Assembly: GCA_013813955.1 (NCBI GenBank)
Contig: JACCQW010000102.1
Coordinates: forward strand, 1-8,099
DNA length: 8,099 nt
Source of the DNA: Solirubrobacterales bacterium
GTDB taxonomy: Bacteria; Actinomycetota; Thermoleophilia; Solirubrobacterales; Solirubrobacteraceae
Direction of reading: 5' to 3'
Below, piece by piece: positions 4,932 to 8,099 of the stretch. The position numbers were made by a program, and so were the translations under genes. Under the pieces are notes generated by a model. That model saw only the letters and a list, made by a program, of their open reading frames with translations, did no database searches and was not told where the DNA came from. Each line of letters starts with the position of its first letter. Positions within the stretch are counted from its first letter, which is position 1.

Positions 4932-7775
4932 ATGCAGGTCCGGATCCTCGGTTCCCTTGAGGTTCAGGTTCAGACTCACGGTGAGCCACTGGCCCTCGGT
5001 GGTCGGCGCCAGCGGGTCCTGGTGGCGCTGCTGGCGCTGCACGCGAACTCCGTCGTCTCCACGGACCGGATCGCGGACGCGCTGTGGGGAGAGGACCCAC
5101 CGCCGACCTCGGCCACCTCCGTGCAGGTCGCGGTTTCGAAGCTGCGACGGCTGCTGGGGGTGGAGGAGGCGAGCCGGCTCGCGACGCAGGCCGGGGGCTA
5201 CATGCTCAGGCTCGACCCGGGGCAGCTCGACGCCGAGCACTTCGGTCGGCTCGTCCAATCCGCCGGCGCCGCGGTCGCGAACGGGCGGATGGACATGGCG
5301 GTGCAGCGGCTCGACGACGGCCTCGCGCTGTGGCGCGGCCCTGCATTGGCCGACCTGCGCTACGAGGCGTTCGCGCAGGCGGAGATCGCGCGTCTGGAGG
5401 AGCTGCGCCTGGCGGCGCTCGAAGAGCGGGTCGAGGCGGCGCTCGCGCTGGGCCGTCACGCGGAGGTGATCCCGGAGGCCGAGGCGCTGATTCGCGAGCA
5501 CCCGCTGCGAGAGCGCCTGCGCGGGCAGCTGATGCTCGCGCTGTACCGCGACGGTCGCCAAGCCGACGCGCTCGACGCGTACCGGTCGGCGCGCCGCGCC
5601 CTGATGGACGAACTGGGCATTGAGCCGGGGACGCAGCTGCGCGACCTCCACCACGCGATCCTCAACCAGGAACCGTCGCTCATCCCGCCGCCGCAGCCCG
5701 TGGCCCGCAACGTCGACAGGCTCCCCGCCCCGGCCACTCCGCTCGTCGGTCGTGAAGCCCAGCTTGATGATCTCGTCGACCTCCTGCAGCGCCCCGACGT
5801 GCGGCTGGTGACGCTGACCGGTGCTCCGGGGACGGGCAAGACGCGCCTCGCGCTGGAGGCGGCGATGCAGATCGCCGACGACTTCGACCGCGTCGCGTTC
5901 GCGCCGCTCGCGCAGCTCTCCGATCCGCGGCTCGTCCTGTACGAGATCGCGCGCGTGCTCGGCGTCGCCGAGTCCGCCGGGCGATCCCTGTGGGACGGCA
6001 TCGAAGCCGACCTGGCCGACCGGCGCGTCCTGCTCTTCGTGGACAACTTCGAGCACGTCATCGACGCGGCCGACGACGCCGCGCGCCTGCTGGCGGTGGC
6101 ACCACGGCTGAAGCTGCTGGCGACCAGCCGCGAAGCACTCCGGCTCTCCGGCGAGCATCAGCGCGACACGCCGCCGCTCGCCGGGCCAGAGGCAGTGAGC
6201 CTGTTCGTGCAGCGGGCGCGCGCCGTGGCGCCGGCATTCGAGCTGACCGACCAGAACCGCCACGCGGTCGAGATGCTCTGTGCGCGCCTCGACGGACTGC
6301 CGCTGGCGATCGAGCTGGCGGCGCCGTGGGTGCGGACGATGACGCCGCAGTCGCTGGTGCGGCGTCTCGAGCAGCCTCTGCGAACGCTGACGAGGGGCGC
6401 GCGCGACCTACCGACTCGACAGCAGACGCTGCGCGCGGCGATCGAGTGGAGCTACCGGCTGCTCGAGGTCCCCGAGGCCTCTCTGTTCCGGCGCCTGTCG
6501 GTGTTCGCGGGCGGCTGCACGGCGCCCGCGGCGCAAGCCGTCTGCGCTGCCGGCGGCAGCCTCGGCGCCGATCCCGTCCACGTCCTCGCGTCGCTCGTCG
6601 AGAAGAGCCTCCTGAGGTGGGGTCACGACGCGGAAGAGCAGCGCTTCGCGCTGCTGGCGACGGTTCGCGAGTACGCGGCGGAGCGGCTCGCGGAGGCGAG
6701 CGAGGCGGACGAGCTGCGAGGGCTGCATGCCCGCCACTTCCTCGCGCTCGGCGAGGCGGCGTACCGCGGTCGCATGGAGGACGAGCGGGGATGGATCGCG
6801 CGCCTCGATGCGGAGCACGACAACCTTCGGGCCGCGCTGGACTGGCTGGCTCTCCACCAACCGGCCGGGCGATTGCAGCTGGCCGGTGCGCTTGGGTGGT
6901 TCTGGACGGCGCGGTCGCACCTCGACGAGGGACGCCGTCGGCTGGACGCCGCCCTCGACGGCGCGCCGGAGCGCGGGCCGCACGCGGCTCGCGCGCTAGC
7001 CGGGCTGGGCGAGCTCGAGGCTTGGCAGGGTGAGCTGGAGGTGGCGCTGCACCATCTGCGGCAAGCGTCGGAGATGTGGGCAGAGCTCGGCGAGACGCTG
7101 GAGGAGGCCGCCGCGCTCTCGACGCGCGCATACGTGCACTTCCGCGTTGGCGACCACGAGCAGGCCCGTGCCGCTGCCGCTGCGGCCGCCGACCGCGCGC
7201 AGCGCCTCGGGAGGGGTGACCTCGTCGACGCGGCCCAGCTCCTGTATTGCCTGATGCTCGTCGCCGAGGGCGACCACGAGCGCGCCGAGCCGCTCGTCGC
7301 CGAAGCCCTGGAGGCGGCTGTCGCGCAGGGCGACGCGCGGTGCGAGCAGCACGCGCGCCACCTGCTCGCGGACTGCGCCCTGATGCGCGGCGATGCGGAC
7401 GCCGCACGTGTCCGATACGTGCGGGCCGCCCGCCTGGCGCTGGACCTGGGCGATCGAGCGCAGGCGGCGATCGACCTGCAGGGAGCGGCGATGGCCTCGG
7501 TCGCGGGAGGCTCGCGTGAGGGGGGCCTGCGGCTGGGCGGCGCGGCCGCCGCCGTCATCGAGTTCCTGGGGGTCGACGACAGCGTCGTCTTCTGGGACGA
7601 CCTTCTCGAGCGTCACCTGTATCGACCCAGGCAGGAGCTCGGCACCCACGGCGCCCAGGCGTGGGAGGAGGGCCGGCAGCTGAGCCTCGAGGACGCGATC
7701 GCGCGCGCTTCCAGTGCGGGCGCGCCCGCGACGCTCGCGGCCGAGGGGCCGGACGCGCGCCGTAGCGCCCAGTAG
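4932..7775 (+). CDS. SARP-type transcriptional regulator: winged helix, BTAD, NB-ARC ATPase, TPR
   Basis: This 947-residue protein belongs to the AfsR/DnrI/RedD regulator type. ATG 4932 is chosen for its AGGAGG SD and because MQVRILG is the normal first strand; an in-frame ATG at 4899 adds only 11 odd residues. Domains are: an OmpR-like winged helix (1-95; LGGRRQRVLVALLALHANSV, then SVQVAVSKLRRLLG), BTAD all-helical domain (about 100-245; LRERLRGQLMLALYRDGRQ, ELGIEPGTQLRDLH), and an NB-ARC/STAND ATPase from about 268 (PLVGRE) with Walker A GAPGTGKT (297-304), Walker B LLFVDNFEH (about 367-375), ATSREALRLSGEH and GLPLAIELAA (about 454-463). A helical TPR-like part (about 617-900) follows, ending near AWEEGRQLSLEDAIARA. 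SARPs activate promoters, often of secondary-metabolite genes, by binding direct repeats near the -35. The ATPase is thought to gate activity. The divergent secreted-protein pair is the natural candidate target. There is no C-terminal LuxR helix-turn-helix, although the TPR end resembles that of such proteins. Confidence 0.94.
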   Translation: MQVRILGSLEVQVQTHGEPLALGGRRQRVLVALLALHANSVVSTDRIADALWGEDPPPTSATSVQVAVSKLRRLLGVEEASRLATQAGGYMLRLDPGQLDAEHFGRLVQSAGAAVANGRMDMAVQRLDDGLALWRGPALADLRYEAFAQAEIARLEELRLAALEERVEAALALGRHAEVIPEAEALIREHPLRERLRGQLMLALYRDGRQADALDAYRSARRALMDELGIEPGTQLRDLHHAILNQEPSLIPPPQPVARNVDRLPAPATPLVGREAQLDDLVDLLQRPDVRLVTLTGAPGTGKTRLALEAAMQIADDFDRVAFAPLAQLSDPRLVLYEIARVLGVAESAGRSLWDGIEADLADRRVLLFVDNFEHVIDAADDAARLLAVAPRLKLLATSREALRLSGEHQRDTPPLAGPEAVSLFVQRARAVAPAFELTDQNRHAVEMLCARLDGLPLAIELAAPWVRTMTPQSLVRRLEQPLRTLTRGARDLPTRQQTLRAAIEWSYRLLEVPEASLFRRLSVFAGGCTAPAAQAVCAAGGSLGADPVHVLASLVEKSLLRWGHDAEEQRFALLATVREYAAERLAEASEADELRGLHARHFLALGEAAYRGRMEDERGWIARLDAEHDNLRAALDWLALHQPAGRLQLAGALGWFWTARSHLDEGRRRLDAALDGAPERGPHAARALAGLGELEAWQGELEVALHHLRQASEMWAELGETLEEAAALSTRAYVHFRVGDHEQARAAAAAAADRAQRLGRGDLVDAAQLLYCLMLVAEGDHERAEPLVAEALEAAVAQGDARCEQHARHLLADCALMRGDADAARVRYVRAARLALDLGDRAQAAIDLQGAAMASVAGGSREGGLRLGGAAAAVIEFLGVDDSVVFWDDLLERHLYRPRQELGTHGAQAWEEGRQLSLEDAIARASSAGAPATLAAEGPDARRSAQ

Positions 7776-7778
7776 ATT
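7773..7778 (+). promoter_or_regulatory. Possible leaderless -10 box (TAGATT) overlapping the regulator stop codon
   Basis: TAGATT fits TANNNT and sits 6 nt before GTG 7785, the geometry of leaderless promoters in GC-rich actinobacteria. Its TAG is also the stop codon of the SARP gene. It would have driven the now-broken ABC ATPase gene. No recognisable -35 was seen. Confidence 0.3.
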
Positions 7779-7784
7779 CGCACC

Positions 7785-7893
7785 GTGGCGAACGCGGTCG
7801 AGGTCCGAGAACTGCTCCGGGAATAAAAGGGCGACATCCGCGTCGCGGACGGGCTCGACCTCGAGTCCGCGAGGGCCAGATCTCGCGTCGGGC
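7785..7893 (+). pseudogene. Decayed 5' fragment of an ABC transporter ATP-binding protein gene
   Basis: From GTG 7785 the frame reads VANAVEVRELLRE, then TAA (7824-7826), then KGDIRVADGLDLE in the same frame. Shifting one base at about 7865 continues as VREGQIS (7865-7885). Joined, this matches the usual N-terminus of ABC ATPases of the DrrA/multidrug type, where the early strand (VEVREL), an aromatic position and xADGLDLEVREGQI precede the Walker A loop. The stop replaces the expected Tyr (TAC/TAT to TAA), and one G is missing where GAGGTC would be expected. Beyond 7893 similarity fades (a GGGCCC at 7890-7895 may be the remnant of the Gly-Pro before Walker A), and no Walker A, Q-loop, signature or Walker B follows. 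It lies 10 nt after the SARP stop. It is short, so a chance resemblance is possible, but the motif order is specific. Confidence 0.5.
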
Positions 7894-7930
7894 CCTTGCA
7901 TCATCCGGCCAGGTCTCGGGCTCGCAGCGT

Positions 7931-7946
7931 CCGAATCTTTATTCGG
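7931..7946. other. Small perfect stem-loop
   Basis: CCGAAT (7931-7936) and ATTCGG (7941-7946) form a 6-bp stem with a CTTT loop. It lies between the ABC remnant and the terminal YciI gene. It could be a weak terminator for upstream transcripts or an operator. No T-tract follows, so its function is open. Confidence 0.35.
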
Positions 7947-7971
7947 CGTTGTCCCCTTCGAGACGGGGTGT

Positions 7972-8001
7972 TCGTTGAGGGACCGACAGGCAACTCAACG
8001 A
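7972..8001 (+). promoter_or_regulatory. 8-bp stem-loop in the leader abutting the SD of the YciI gene
   Basis: TCGTTGAG (7972-7979) pairs with CTCAACGA (7994-8001) around a 14-nt loop. The last paired base is the first A of the AGGAGG SD (8001-8006). In RNA this would sit directly beside the ribosome site and could modulate initiation; in DNA it could be an operator. The pairing is perfect; the role is inference. Confidence 0.4.
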
Positions 8002-8011
8002 GGAGGTTCTC

Positions 8012-8099
8012 ATGCAGTATGCGGTGCTGATCTACGACAAGCCGGGCACCTACGAGGCCTCAGCCCGGACGAGTTCGAGCGGGGGGCGCGTCTAAGAGA
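8012..8099 (+). pseudogene. YciI-family gene, frameshifted after about 16 codons and cut by window end
   Basis: ATG 8012 follows AGGAGG by 5 nt, an excellent start. The frame reads MQYAVLIYDKPGTYEA, a classic YciI/DGPF-type N-terminal strand. It then diverges and stops at TAA 8093-8095. Reading one base earlier from about 8059 gives LSPDEFERGARLR, the family's expected continuation (LSPDEFER is common in these proteins). So one C seems to be missing in the run at 8058-8061 (GAGGCCTCAG where GAGGCCCTCAG is expected). This is either a real frameshift or a sequencing error near a contig end. Intact members are about 110-125 residues and in actinobacteria are often followed by an ECF sigma-factor gene, which would lie outside the window. 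It is distinct from the shorter YciI protein at 700-990. Confidence 0.65.

Noticed and set aside
4958..4978. Repeated GGTTC units near the start of the SARP gene as possible SARP-binding heptamers
   Set aside because: They lie inside the coding sequence for LEVQVQ, are only 5 bp long and lack the 11-bp spacing expected for SARP sites.
4825..5100. Upstream extension of the 75-residue gene to ATG 5100
   Set aside because: The added 92 residues are Pro/Ser/Arg-rich, overlap the start of the divergent SARP gene and have no SD. The ATG at 4824 has GGGAG 5 nt upstream.
4887..6263. A 458-codon minus-strand open frame
   Set aside because: It is antisense to the winged-helix, BTAD and Walker A/B parts of the SARP gene and has no SD or domain of its own.
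6058..7407. Long minus-strand frames opposite the SARP C-terminal half
   Set aside because: They are shadow frames: Arg/Ala/Pro-rich, without motifs, and opposite a well-supported TPR region.

Overview
The window is GC-rich (roughly 70% by eye) with strong Shine-Dalgarno (SD) sequences, GTG starts, 1-4 nt overlaps between co-transcribed genes and a SARP-type regulator. This points to a high-GC actinobacterium. A soil lineage such as Thermoleophilia/Solirubrobacterales is plausible but is inference. No rRNA, tRNA, CRISPR array or insertion sequence was found. Very long open frames opposite the real genes (for example +11..2737, +3299..4912, -4887..6263) are GC-driven shadows.

Left part (1-1157): the 3' end of a cell-wall enzyme runs in from outside the window. 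It probably joins an M15-type peptidase tail to a lytic transglycosylase (SLT) domain. It converges on a minus-strand pair, a VOC/glyoxalase-like gene and a YciI-family gene, coupled by a GTGA overlap. The VOC gene has lost its whole middle in frame and is a 56-codon remnant.

Middle (1271-4824, all minus strand): from upstream to downstream the order is a small unrecognised 75-residue protein, a large secreted protein of the EreA/ChaN-like type built from two tandem copies of one domain (coupled by TGATG), a strong hairpin terminator, and a secreted trypsin-like serine protease. The protease signal peptide core is encoded by a hexanucleotide repeat, and the protein has a Cys-containing C-terminal extension.

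Right part (4932-8099, plus strand): a 947-residue SARP/BTAD-NB-ARC-TPR regulator is transcribed divergently from the 75-residue/EreA-ChaN-like pair across a 107-bp shared region. This suggests, but does not prove, that it controls that pair. Downstream are a decayed N-terminal fragment of an ABC transporter ATPase (one nonsense codon, one -1 frameshift) and the start of a second YciI-family gene. That gene has an excellent SD and an 8-bp stem-loop next to it, but is frameshifted after about 16 codons and runs into the window edge.

The most unusual items are the duplicated EreA/ChaN-like protein, whose second copy has lost the putative active-site residues, with its small coupled partner and divergent SARP regulator. 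The cluster of three damaged genes (VOC, ABC ATPase, YciI) at the two flanks is also notable, and may be real decay or assembly error.
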